Assembly (NCBI RefSeq): GCF_003590095.1
Contig: NC_039486.1
Location: 3,348,001-3,412,000, forward strand
DNA from: Trichoplusia ni
Taxonomy: Eukaryota > Arthropoda > Insecta > Lepidoptera > Noctuidae
Length of the DNA stretch: 64,000 nucleotides
Direction: 5' to 3'
Every line of letters begins with the position of its first letter. The stretch's first letter is position 1. Shown here piece by piece: positions 1 through 13,400 of the stretch. Below the pieces are notes generated by a model. It did not search any database. It was not told where the DNA came from and worked only from the letters and a program-made list of their open reading frames with translations. The position numbers and the translations under genes are program-made.

Positions 1-3000
1 GATTGATAGCGAACATCATTGCAGAGTGGAAAAGATACATTCCGTATGACAGACGAGAGTGTATCTTCCATACACTTAACGATAAGAACCAGTTGATCGG
101 ACCTGAAAAAAAACAGAAATATGTAAAATACATAAACATTGTCTTATAAATAGGTATGAGCAATACAAAATATCACAAGCAAGGTCAGTGAAACTGTGTG
201 TGGTATGACCGCAGGACTTCTTAGTCAAAAGGTCCTAAGTTCGCGTTCACGGCACGCACTTACTGTTTGAATGTTGTGTGTGCTTTAGATATGTATGTCT
301 ATCTATTGCCCAAAGAGCGCCTTTTAAAGTTATGTTATTACAATTGTGAAAGCATATCAGCGTACTATGCAGCATGAGCGGCGTCTCTGTGTCATCTCTA
401 TAGAAACATTTATTACTTATAACTAGTGGTAGGTCCTCAGAAAGAACGAACCAAAGCCGGAGCATTTAGAAGCTCTATATTTCTCGATTTTATAGATGGA
501 AAAGGCTTGTTTAATATCGCGTAAGCAATACGTTCATGCAATATATTATCGCGTCATATTTGTCTCATTAACTCGTCAATGAATTCTCAATAGCAAATTC
601 TCCTGTTTTAAATATGAGGTTAACTCTCCAGAATAGGCTCGACTAACGAACTACAGTCTTAAATAATACCACGTACCTCCATAGCCATTCACGCACATGT
701 ATATAATACTGCCAATGAAAAGTGCCCATAACGGTCTGATAAAAGAGTTGAAGAGGTTGGATGAGGTCTGAGTGAAGCCGGGTTGTCTGGTCGGGTAATT
801 AGTATACATGATGAAAGTAGACAAAGATAACGCTGCCACCCAGATACAGACTACTTGCCACTGAAATATTTAGAAAAATGCTTATTAGTAAGTATCATCA
901 TTTATCATCATTAAACATATTTCACATTACACATTGACAGAAGTTTTACATCTTTGATTAAAAAATAGTTTTCAATTGCATTCAAAGAATAATTAATTAC
1001 AATAAAATAGAACTGGAAATGGATAGTCAACACAGTCAATAAAGTTCAGTTTAAATTTGAAAAATCACAAAATTTTCTCTTATATCATTTTTTCGTAACG
1101 CGCCTGAAAATTGCCCTGTATTATTCAGAATTCAATACACACCTTTTGCATTTTAATTTTAATCGTCCTTACGAAGTATCCAAATATCATGCCGACAAAG
1201 AATGCTGACGCTCTCGTTAGAGTGTTCACATAGTAGTTCACTAAGTAATCTCGCGTCCTTGGCCTGGAAATAAATTCAAATATTATTTTAAAACACACAA
1301 TCTCTATCAACCACAGTTTTTCAGTCAATTTCGTTTTTAATAAAATGTCGCAAAACACCGGGAACAAAACATTGGTAGAAACACAAAGAAATAATGTAAC
1401 ACAGAGTGACCTTAATTTATTGTTAAAGGTATTATTATTGTATAACCTGTATCCGAAACTTCGTCCGCGTGGTCATAAAGACATAATTATTAGGAGCTAT
1501 AATAATTATGTGAATTTATTGAAACAGCTTTGGAAATCAGATAAAATTTATTAAATGACAGTAAGTCAGACAATCAGCTTCTCCTTGTACAATAGATTTA
1601 TCTTCAGGTAAAAGTACCTTTCAAACCAAATGCAATAATGTAGAGCTACGAGCTGTCAGAAAATATGTTTCAATTTCTTACCCGGCCATATAAGGTGGAA
1701 AATCATTGATGAAGTTGTATGCAGTAGAAGCTGCGAGGATAGCTACTAAACCACCAAACAGTGACGTCAGGGCGATCCTCCTATTCCCCAATAGTACCCA
1801 GAAAAGGAGTATGGGAGATAGGATATGCAGTTGGACGTCTATCGCCAAGTACCACGTCTGACCAATGCACTGAAAAAATAACTCATTCTAGTTTAGTATT
1901 AATCCAAGTATCAAAAATCTGACAGTCACACATCTCTAGTCATAATTAAAGCAAAACTTCTAAACCAATTTGGTCGGTGCTCATTGGACACAAAACGGTT
2001 TTGTGTATGTGTTGTTTTTACAAAATATGTGATGAATGATTAAGTAAATCAGACAAAACAGGGTTGTTTCAAATTAGCTTGCTCTTACTATAAAAGTAAT
2101 AATATTTGAACTGCAAATATCTACTTACCGTATACAAAGGATTCATATAGTTCTGTATGTACAACAGTGTAGACCACCAATTAGTTCTACATCTTTCTGC
2201 ATGATCAGCCACGATGGCCCATTGTGGGCCATCACCAAAACGCATCAAAAACGAAGCTTCTAATAGCGCCACTGTGGCTAGCAACGGGAACATGCGTAGT
2301 AGTCTGTTCAGCCAAAACAAGTGAACGTTCTTGATCAATTGTTCTGAAATAAAAAGTAAAATAAATTAATTTTAGTGAAGAAAATCACGTTCTCTTGCCT
2401 GTGAAGGCCTTTTATCCACTATACAACATTCATTGCGCGGCATGTTGCACAGCATGTTCAAACTACGCAAGCATTGACCAGCAATAGAAGCGCAACACGT
2501 TAACAGTTTCGCCATATCTTTCAACATGTTATCCAACATGTCGCGTGGCTTAAAATATTTCAAATCAATCAATATCAATAATCATTATCCGTATTAATGA
2601 ACTTCATATGGAAAGCTACGTCAGAATAAAGTAGCAATAACTTACTTCCAGTAAACTTTCCAGCTGTGGTATAAACAACGAGGAAACCACTTAAAGTGAA
2701 AAATGTGTCCACGGTTACATGCGCGCCGACAATCCATATGCTTTGCCATGATGACACCCACTGCACAAACAAAAACAATCATTTTTAGTATTAACATTAC
2801 GTAATATATTGTTTATCACCAAAAGGCCCACTCCACATAAAGTGAAAGCAAAGAAAGCCTTTCAATGAGGTTGCTTAATTTTTCTTTTTTATATTTACAA
2901 AACAAAATCACAAATTACAACAATTCACCGTTCTCGATGCCATTATTATTCAAAGCATTATTAGTTTAAACTGTAATTAAATCTGTTTTTATACATAGGT

Positions 3001-5322
3001 ATATCTTATAACGATAATAAAAATAAAGTTTTTTTTTTAAATAATATAAAGCAGCAAAAATTGTTATTTCTCTTAATACGACTAAATCTGTCTCACCAGC
3101 CGTAAAAATATTATTGAATATTTTCCATCACCATTTTAGTACTCATGAACCTTTATAAAGTAGATAAATTCAATCGATTAAAACGGATATTCATTTCAAT
3201 GAGTTCACAACAAACTGATTATAGTGCAAATAAGATAAGATTAATGTAAGTAATTAGCGTAGGTAATTTAGAGGTGGTACGCACTTATGTACTGTATTGA
3301 CCAGATAACGAGTTGTACCGAACCGTAGTGAAATATTGCCTACCATATGTTTCATAAAATATTTTTTTATAGAGTTTTAGGCAGTGGTTTAAGCTTTAAT
3401 TCGTTCTTATTACAATAGAGTACATGTAGATAATCATACAACGCATGGAACAATAAATTGTAAGTAGGTAATCTTCGAAATTTGCTTCCTTAAACAACAG
3501 TCCTAAGTGACTTTAAAACCCCAATAAATGACAAAAGCTAACAAATTAATAAGAAACAAGGTGTTTACCACGCCAGTGTCCATTGGATTAAGCCATGTCG
3601 TCTCTGTGGAAAATGTATGGCCGAGTAATACCCAAGCCATTGCTAAGGCTCGGATTCCATCCAAACATTCAATATTGCCACTAGATGAAGTGAACGTCAT
3701 GACGCGACGACCATTTGTGTACACCGAAAAAGCGGTGCCCAAAACACTCACTGTTTTAGGATCTGAAATATGAAACGAAAACGAGACATGAAACACGATA
3801 CTTAAAATGTCTTAAGAAGGTCAAATTATTTCGTATAAATAATTGCTCATAAGTCAAACATTTTCTCACCATTTTTCAGAATCACAGTTTGCCAAACGTC
3901 GTAAGAGGTGCTCAGTATGGTTAATAACCCGATAATTGAAAATGCAACTCTGTAATTACAAAAGAGGTTAAAACGGAATTACAATAAAAAATTAAAACAA
4001 CAATTAAAACAAAATTATTTATTTTAAAATTCGAAACACAAATTAGCAACCAGATAGAGATTATTATTTTTTTAAAGAGACAAACCAGACCAAAAACATT
4101 AAATTTACTTACACAGCGACTGTATCGGCTGGTACCCAAGGTTTATCATTAGGCAAACGGCAGTATTCGTCTGTATACTGGAGACCTAGGGCATCAAAAA
4201 GTTGCAAGGCCTGCTTAGTCGTACATGATTGTGGAATGCAGACAGCCAGTCTGAGTACCAAACTGGAAAACGGGCTCTCTGGGGAAATACTGAAATGTAA
4301 ACAACAATTATAGGACCTTGGACAAAAACATCATTATCTACATCTGGATCACGATTTATACGATGATACGATGATACTGATTTTCGAATAAGCTAGAAAA
4401 CACTGATACTGGGTCTAAAAATAAATGTAGTATGCGCCCACCCAATCCAATATGGTAGAATAATCACTTAAGTAGGAACCGAAGAATCACGAACATATTA
4501 TAGTGATAAGACATTATAATCTTTAGTGCTTGAAAATTACCTTCTATGCACCCCTGACATCGCAAGCATCTCTGTTCTTATTGCGTCGTTCTCTTCCAAA
4601 ATCTTTTTCATTTCATTCGAAGACAACAGCTTTGGATCAAAACTGGTGTCTCCATAACTGATTGGGAAGTTAAATTCTTGATCTAAAGGCACTCGTATCA
4701 TACAGTACTTCCCTTGAAGTTCAGAAGTTGGTAGCTGCTGATTCAAACCAATGCATTGATGATAGTTTCCCAAATCTAAATTGTTAAACTCCAAAATACC
4801 TTTCGGAATTCTAAAGCCAGCATCAGCGACTGTGGGACAAAAAAACATGTTAAATTCAAAATTGTTGGAGCATCGTATAATAACTGATCACCAAAATCAT
4901 AGATATTACCAAGCACTGTAATGTTACAACCACATTTGGTCTCAATATTAGACAGTCACGACTTTTAAACTACAGAGACCTTCAGAAAGCTTCTGATATG
5001 TAATTAATTAATTCATTTTGCTTATTGCATTTTTACCGATTCTAAGTTATGTGTTACTTACTACATGCATCGTGTATTAAAATCAGTAAGTTTTCATTTT
5101 TATTTAAATACATACACAAATTTAGTACTTACAAAACGCTGCCAATAAAGTATTGTTTCCGATAAAACCTAATTGTTCTTCACATAGCTCTTCGTCCAAT
5201 ACTTCTTCATATAAAGCACTATCGAAACCTTCATTTCTTACCGGTAAATTAAGATGGCCACTGACTAAAGTTAATGATATGATTTCAACTAAAATTAAAA
5301 GTAAAATATTTTTTGTCGTCAT
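1..5322 (-). CDS. NRF-6-like membrane acyltransferase, copy A (3' end outside window)
   Basis: Nose-resistant-to-fluoxetine-type protein: secreted N-terminal NRF domain plus multi-pass acyltransferase-3 domain, expected to move an acyl group at a membrane. The exact substrate is unknown. Exons (transcription order): 5322-5133, 4829-4541, 4289-4113, 3949-3870, 3762-3569, 2760-2646, 2343-2129, 1869-1682, 1263-1143, 860-677, 102-1 (continues off the edge). All junctions are GT-AG and keep frame. The start MTTKNILLL begins a hydrophobic signal peptide. NRF cysteines are visible in ELCEEQ, YHQCIGLN, GKYC, VCIPQSC and EYC. Exon 5 carries LDGIRALAMAWVLLGH, the R-x10-H motif of acyltransferase-3 proteins. 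Two exons (12 and 13 in the sister copies) are missing beyond position 1. No frame lesion seen, so probably functional. It resembles copy C more than B or D-F. Confidence 0.88.
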
Positions 5323-5404
5323 CTTTACGGCTTCACATTACAAAATAATGCATATTCAAATGAAACTCGTGTTATATACACAAAAGCCAAAACAGATTTC
5401 TGAT

Positions 5405-5425
5405 GATTACCTATCTTATCTTACT
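5405..5425 (-). promoter_or_regulatory. Paired GATA motif upstream of copy A
   Basis: The minus strand reads GATAAGATA, two overlapping GATA-factor sites, about 90 bp upstream of the copy A start codon. The same 9-mer occurs upstream of copies C and D. GATA factors drive midgut genes in insects; use of this site is inference. Confidence 0.4.
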
Positions 5426-6826
5426 ATTACATTCATCTATTCTTAATTCATTACTCAGATTGTGAGTCATTCAAAATATTATTTAATAATTCCGAATGAA
5501 AATTGTTTTTCAAGTTTTATCTATCCCCGACCTAGTAGGTCCACTTCCAATCTCATGTGAGAATATTGATATCTTTTTACTTTAATAGTTCGTTTTTTGT
5601 ACAAGCCTCAGGTAAATTTATTGTTTTTACTAATTTTTCATGAAATTATACATAATATATAATCAGGGTGGGGATGTATTGATGATACCCCTCATTAATT
5701 ATCTTTTTTCTTGAAGATATTCAACTTGTATTTTCACTTCTTGAAAAAGCCTAGGAGTATGCCGGATCAAAATAAGCTGTTATTGACTAAAGCAATCTAG
5801 AACGGTTTTTTCTACACTTCACCGGTATATGTCCAGAATTCGGCTAAACCAGTTTGCAATGTATTCCCTGCCTCCGTTTCGTGCTATTTTCTGTTTGATA
5901 TTTCCTAAAAATGGTATGTAATTATAACTGAATCAACTACGTTTTGCACACGACCTGGTTGTCGATGCAAGACAGTATAACACACGGCGTACACGGCGTA
6001 GAGCGACATCTCTCTTCCCTATCACCCACAATAATATTACTGTAAGACATGGCGATCTTATTTAAAAAAGCAAGCATTTCAGTGACAAAGACACAGATTA
6101 TGACTAACCATTAAAGACGCATAACATCATAGTCAATTCAGATATTACAGAATAGTTTGAAAATAATTGCCGCCGAAGACACCATGCATATTAGTCAGAA
6201 AAACCGAACGAGTTCATGTAAAAAAAACTATCAACAACAAAGGAAGCGTATTTAAATATATGCATTTTACCATGCTTGACTTATGGTTGATAAATTTAGT
6301 CCGTTGGAAAAGGTGTATTTTGTATTTGTAGAATAGGAATAAGACTCACTTATGAAAAAACCTAATCCATAAAAATCTCAGACAAATAGACTTGGAATAA
6401 TGTTATTTCAGTACATTCCTATCGAACCGTTATCATCAAAGTCCCAGTGCAGATTTCTATCAAAATTATACAAAAATGTTCGATAAGCATATGGCTTGCC
6501 GTAAGCCAACGACGACGTGATGCCAACGTGATGAAAGGATGCGTCCCATGTCCACGTCCCACATTTATATGACAGCTTTTTATCCCACATTCAGACACTC
6601 GCCTCCAATACTAGTACCTACCTAGTACTGCCTCCAATGCCAGTACTCTGGTCTAAGTTTTAGGGTTAATGTAGTGTCATAAGTATGGAAAAGTCGCCCA
6701 GATATAAAAGTAATTAGGGTGTACTAATAGTCAGGTACGAGAATCAAATGAGGCCCAGTGAAAATGCCATAACATTAAAAATATTTAGGTTTATGCATCG
6801 TGGATGAACATATTATATCATATATT

Positions 6827-6857
6827 ATTTTGTATCAGGATTAACCTGATACAAAAT
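6827..6857. repeat. Perfect inverted repeat, 13-bp arms
   Basis: The arms attttgtatcagg (6827-6839) and cctgatacaaaat (6845-6857) are exact reverse complements around a 5-nt loop. No gene overlaps it. Function unknown. Confidence 0.8.
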
Positions 6858-7406
6858 TAGCAAAACACGTATGTGTTAAAAAAACATATTTTGTATATAG
6901 GTGTACTTCACACTTTACCAATGCTCATTCTTCTTGATATCTCTTCGTCACCCTATGGTTGACTGGTAGAGAATAAACCAGGCATGAGTCCGCCTTTGTA
7001 AAAATTTTCAAGTATATTATAAATCAAGATGACTCACAATCATATTTTTACTTCAGTAATTGACTAATAAATATCGGACAAAAAAATCATGGAGATTAAC
7101 AACTATTCTTTTGAATAGGTATAATAATGAATTAAATTATTAACATGCCTATTAACAATGATATACAAGTTTATTAATTTTGTGTTTTACTTATTGAACG
7201 GCTTCATAATCGATATCTTGTGAGTTGTTTATCTCAAAAACGACTGTTTTTGATACTTAAACTTGAATAAAATAAAACCACATCCGTGTTATAATTTAAT
7301 TTGTACTTATCATATATAATACTATTTCACTATTTTCGTCTTTTAATTTATACTTACAAATAGTGTTTTAGTTCTTACAGATCTCATTCACTCTTATATC
7401 CTAAAT

Positions 7407-10400
7407 TTATTTAGCATCAGGTACGTTGGCATCTAGATGTACTCCAGTATCAGATACACGAACGACATTAGGTTCTTCCTTAATATCACTGGAAACTGCA
7501 ACTGGCTCACTTTCTACATCATTTAAATTATTTTCATCTACTTTATTGAGATCAGGATTTGAACCTTCAATTTTTTCAATATTTTGGTTCAACGCAGGTT
7601 TTTCGTCGATTTTCGTGTTATCTTCAATTTTCTGATCTTTTGCGGCTGGTTTATTCTTCTTAGCTGAAGGCAAAAGAAACAAGTTTATCAATTAGATTTT
7701 GCGAAGACCAAATTTCGATTGTTTTTTGGTAATAGAAATGAATATTCTAAAAGTAAGTAAAATCATGATAACTTTTTACATACCTGCGGCATCCATAAGC
7801 AATTTGAATAATACTGACACTGGAGTATCGACTAATAGTGTGAAGAAATATGACACAAGTACTGCCAAGGTCATATGTGCAAGGAACTTGAACACCTGTT
7901 GAAATAAAAGCGTAATTAATTGTATCGTATTAAGATAAGCAGACACTTAAATAAAATTCGCGAATGGGTGAAATTGATGCCTGATAGATTAGTAATGCAT
8001 TATAGTGATATCTCATCATTGATTAAAGATAAATAAAGCTTCGTCGAGTAGGTCCTGAGTCTCTATGTAATCGTCCAATAAATATAAGAATCCCGAAAAG
8101 AGATGAAGTAATTATAGTAGGTATAGACTGTCTTTTATATTTGTTAGTATACCTACATATTTCTTGGTTGTCTGGTAGAGAATGCCTCTGCCATTAAATC
8201 CGTCATTGTATATATTTACTAGCTGAGCCAGCAAACGTCGTTTTGCCTGATAAATTATATCTAGTAGGATGTATTTTTTAATGCTACATTATAAAAAAAA
8301 AAAAAACAAACATTTTCGTCCAAAAAATAAAATAATAAATTTTAGTGTGGGCAACCCTTGTCACTCAAGGGTATGAAAAATAGATGTTGTTCTATTCTCA
8401 GTCCTACCCCATATGTATACAAAATTTCATAAGAATCGGTCGAACCGTTTCGGAGGAGTACGGTAACTAACATAGTGACACGGGAATTTTATATATTAGA
8501 AGAAGAAGAGATAAGTAAGAACATAAGATACTTACAACTCTGGGTACACTAAAATAGAAAGGTGTTATTGCAGAAGCATTGAGGGTAGTCATCAAACCGA
8601 AGTGGAATACGTAAATTCCGTAAGTCAAACGAGCAGGCATCCTCCACATGTCAAGTGACAGCAGCCAGTTGATCGGTCCTACAAACAAACAAACGGACTT
8701 TTAAGAAAGTTTCCCGATATAAAAAAGCATCATTAAGTTAGTTCTTAAAATCGGCCAATTTTTTTTTTCGACATTAAATTGAACTTTTGGAAATACACAC
8801 TTTAACTTGGCCATTCACGTTATATTTTAAATTTTATAAGAAGTCTGGAACGCGGGCACGAGTTTTGGTTTAATTATTTTTTCCTTACCTGCGTAGCCAT
8901 GAACGCAGGCGATAATCATCCACGATAAAGCCACAGCATACACCGGTCTCATGAAAGAATTCATGATGTTATCCCATTGCTGATTGTCCCAGTCTACTTG
9001 TTTGATACAGTATGTAAAGTAAGCAATGCCTGCTACTACTCCAGCGGCGCAGAGCCAGAAAAAGATGGCCACGAACTGTAAAGAAGCAGAAGAACATCAT
9101 GTTGTTTCATTTTTGACACGACACGACTCCATGAAATCTCATTGTAAAAAATACATTCTATCATCGTTGAGTTGTTAATATAAATTAAATAAAAAAAAAA
9201 ATGTTTTACTCATTTACGTGCTGAACTCATCTTAATCATTGAATATTATATTATTGTACTAACTTACATCACAAATCGCCCCACTAGGTTAAGGCTGATT
9301 ATAATTATTATCCTATTAATAATAAGCAAGTATTCATTTAAAATTACACCTTTCATTAATTCGGACTTTGCAACCTCAAACTTACCCAAGGAATTTGCAT
9401 TTTTTCCTTGCGGTAGAGATGGAGTACATATCCAAACAAAAGCCCAACGAAGAATGGGGAAGCTCGAGTGAGAGTGTTGAAGTAATACAACGCTAAGTAG
9501 TCCCACATGTCATTAGGCCGACTATAAAGAGAAAAAAAAACAAACTCGTTAGTACCATCGCCATTCCTAGCTGATATGCTGGGCTGATTGATTTATATTT
9601 ATTTATTTATTACTGTAATACAAATACAGTACTGCAAGAATTTAAACTCATGTCTTGTTATGTTGCACCGTCTGAATAATAAGAATACATTGGATACCTT
9701 CCAATTAACAGCGTTTCATAAGTGCACTGTATATTAAATGAAACGGGATATCAACTTTCCCGTATTTTATATTAATTAAGATTAAGATATGATACTTTAA
9801 ATAATTCAATTACCTCGGAACAAGGGTACCAGCTGGTACAGCGATATGGAAACTAAATATAGTGGACGCTACAATCACCGATAGTAATCCAGCTAATAGA
9901 GCCGCCCATGCCATGTGTTTCTTGCCAGAAAAGACCCAGTAGAGGATTATTGGAGATAATACGTAAAGCTGGAAGTCAATAGCGACGTACCAGGAATGAG
10001 GGACACACTGAAACGATAAAAACAATGATAATATAGTAAAGAAAAAATAAGACTTGTGTTTTTTTAATTCATCTGGATTTTGATCTTGAGATTCTGATTA
10101 TGTATGCAATATCCATAAGGAAAGGCAGACATATTTATTTTTTTACAGACAGCAAAACTACATACGGAAGGCCGGAAGGTAATGAAGTAAGCGTAACAGC
10201 GCCACTATGTGACAGACAGCGTGAACAAACTCAGTATATAAACACAGTAGCGACACATCAAAAAAGGTTCCCAGAACACTCAATGCTAAAACAGCGCCAT
10301 CGCTTCACGCGACTTTTAGGACAACACCACCAACAGCGATGCTTAGCACCGAAGTTCTGATATCATCCACTAGATGTCAGCGGTATCTTTGCTCAGTGCT

Positions 10401-13400
10401 TATTCAACATCCCTTACAATCGTATTCATGAACAATGCAATAGTCATAGTCATGCTATCTCTGTTATTGTCAACAGGTATGTAGAGACAAAAATACTTTT
10501 AGGACATCACAAGCTTACTGTCGTTCTTGTCAAAATTCACAGCCTTCTTACCATATTCCTAGGATTCACTATATTCTGCACATGAAATATTGTCGACCAC
10601 CAATTGATCCTGCATCTGTCTGTCCAATTAGAAACTTGGACCCAATGAGGCCCGTCTACAACAGTGTTGTAGTACGTGGCTTGGAGAAGAACAACCACTG
10701 CGAGCAACGGTGTCACTCGCATGAATCTATTCAAATAAAACCAGTGCAGACTTCTTAGGAAGGTTCCTGAAACAAAACGTTTGAGGTTAGAATTTAAATT
10801 AGTAGTAAATTAGTTGTTTTTCTTTTAAGACTTTAAGCCACATAAGTAATATCGCTTCTTAAGACTTTTTGTTAATATGACAGATAGACATTTAGCTCGT
10901 TTTGTTAAGTTTGAAGTATGATGGCGTTAAAATATCCTATTAATCTCTCTAGAAAGTCTTCAGTTCCACGCGAGGCAAAAAAAAAACAGAAACATTCATC
11001 CACATTCCATGCGGTAATCGAAACATTCGTTTTGACTGATAGCAGGTGTTGAATTTAAATCAAATCAAGGTATGTCGAATTTGGAATAATCCCATGTTGT
11101 TAATACCTACAATCTAACGATAACAACTCTATAAAAATGATATCAAACCAGAAAGTACGTATGGTAATTAATGATTACCACCCTTAGAAACAATTAATGA
11201 CGATATAAGCGCTATTACCTGTTAATCAGAGATTAAAATGCACTTCAGCCCGCGAATTGAAGATTAAATAGATATTGACCAACGCAAATTGATATTTTCT
11301 TGGAATTGAACCTTTATCAAGAGCTTTCTACCAGATCATTTCATGTTGTCTTCAGTGGAGCATTTAATGTTGGATAAATCTACACACGGAAGATACCAAA
11401 CGAAACTAGAAGCTGGCATAATCGATTAATTTACGCATTCGATAGCAGCAATCAGATCAATAAGAATGATAATAAAATTGTTTGTCAATGAATTTTTCCA
11501 TCGAGAAGGTGAAGGAATAAATATTTTATCGTTACAAAGCGTAAAACAATTTCAATGTCACTAATACGGTAAAAGTAAATGGTACCACAAGATAAATAAT
11601 TTATATAATTATGAATGTTGGGCATAAATACAAATTAACATGTTGATTCTCAGATGATTTGTAGACCATTGTAATTTCATTTAGATATTAAACTGGACCA
11701 AAAATAAAGATTAAGGTATAGAGATCTATGCGACCTAAGTACAAGTTCACAATCATTACAAGAGCAACCATACAATCTGAATGTTTTACGATAACGATAA
11801 CGTTTGATGAACCAAAAGGAATTCAAATATACCTTGTTTCATTTTCGCAGCAGACGTATAGACGAGGAGAATGCCACCCAAAGTGAAGAATGTATCCACG
11901 GTAATCGGAGCCATAGTAATCCATAATGCTTTGCCAGATAACATCCACTAAAAGTCATGAATTCATTAGCTACTTCTACTAATGTTATGCAACAAGAATA
12001 TAAAACATCGAAACTATACTAATTTATTATATCACAATCTGATTTCTACACTGTCAATTATATAGATAGACATTCATAAATTATCTATTCTTTTTATAGA
12101 CTGATTAGATTTCAATCAGAATTGACAATAAAGTAGCTAATACCGACTTTCATTATCATAGATTTGACCTTGAATCGTGAAGGTCTTTGTAATATACAAG
12201 AAAGACGAAAGTACCTACCACATTTGAATCCATTGGATTTGCTATGAATACTTCTGTTTGGAAACAGTGTCCAAGAACGACCCATATCATGGCCAAGGTT
12301 CTTATTCCATCAAGACACTTCAAGTTACCAGGATTCGAATTGAATGTTGATAATATTTTTCCATTCGTGTATACAGAGAATGAACGACACAAAACACTCT
12401 GTTGTTTAACATCTGAAAATTATAAAAAATCCAATGAAACATTTTTAGATTATCCTTTAAAGCAAGTCCAGAAATATTCATATTAGATACCAATATTGGC
12501 AGACATGAATGAATCGTAAACTCGGTAACAGTTGGCTTAGTATCAGATATAATCAGTGAACACCCTTAAAATACGTGTTACCTGATCTTATTGAGAATCG
12601 AAAAGAGAATGAATGAATTTTAAATTACCCTTTATTTTACTCTTCATTTCATATTTTCGAATTAAATGTAACACGTTTTATCTTTTGAGGTTTGGCTTAA
12701 AGAAATTTGTCGGAATGCAAGGTGGCCGAACAAATTTTATCTTTATTTAAAGCCGTAGTTATTATACATGTACTTAACTAAATCAATCATCAATCATTTT
12801 ATTGTTCTTCAGTCGCCTGACTGTAAAACAATAAAATGATTGATTAATTAGACTAGATTAAATATTTTTTTATGAATAATGCTTTGTCAAAAAGATTTCA
12901 CTCGTCACCTTTTTTAAATACGAAGCGATAGAAGAGATCATACGACGTACTTATCAGAGTCAAAAATCCAAGGCATGCAAAAATGGATCTGGAAAAATAG
13001 AAGATTAGAACAAATATTAGATGATAAGCTGCTTGCTTCTCTACGAGTCTGTTTATAAGGTCGATAGGGTATCACTTCAGCTGCATTATATCATTAATAA
13101 GAGATAACACGTAATCTTCATATCTGCATAATCCATTCAAAAACCAAGAATCAGAATTCAATTTCCAAGAGTCACGTGCTGTGTTGCTAAGCTTATAGAT
13201 AAAGCCGGAACCAGTTAGGCTGATTGCTAAAGTATGCTAAGGTCAAAAGCGTTGCTATTTGCTCTTATGAGTGATTGATGTTTATTTGAATTCCAGAAAA
13301 TATACTTCAAAATAAAAGCAGTTATAAGATCTTATACCCTTTTTTATTATTTAAAAACGACTCCCGTACTAAGGAATTTAATTCTTGTGTCATGGGGTGT

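Larger units (their letters stand above)
5323..7406. other. Intergenic spacer between copies A and B
   Basis: This spacer holds the copy A promoter at its left and the copy B 3' end at its right. I see no convincing gene. It contains one perfect 13-bp hairpin at 6827-6857 and otherwise AT-rich sequence without clear structure. Confidence 0.6.

Noticed and set aside
2372..2578. Open frame in intron 6 of copy A with repeated acatgtt motifs
   Set aside because: The text is made of degenerate 'caacatgtt' palindromes, probably a decayed repeat; no protein recognised.
6408..6590. Minus-strand 60-codon frame with two W-rich runs
   Set aside because: No conserved pattern, splice context or promoter; isolated in AT-rich spacer.
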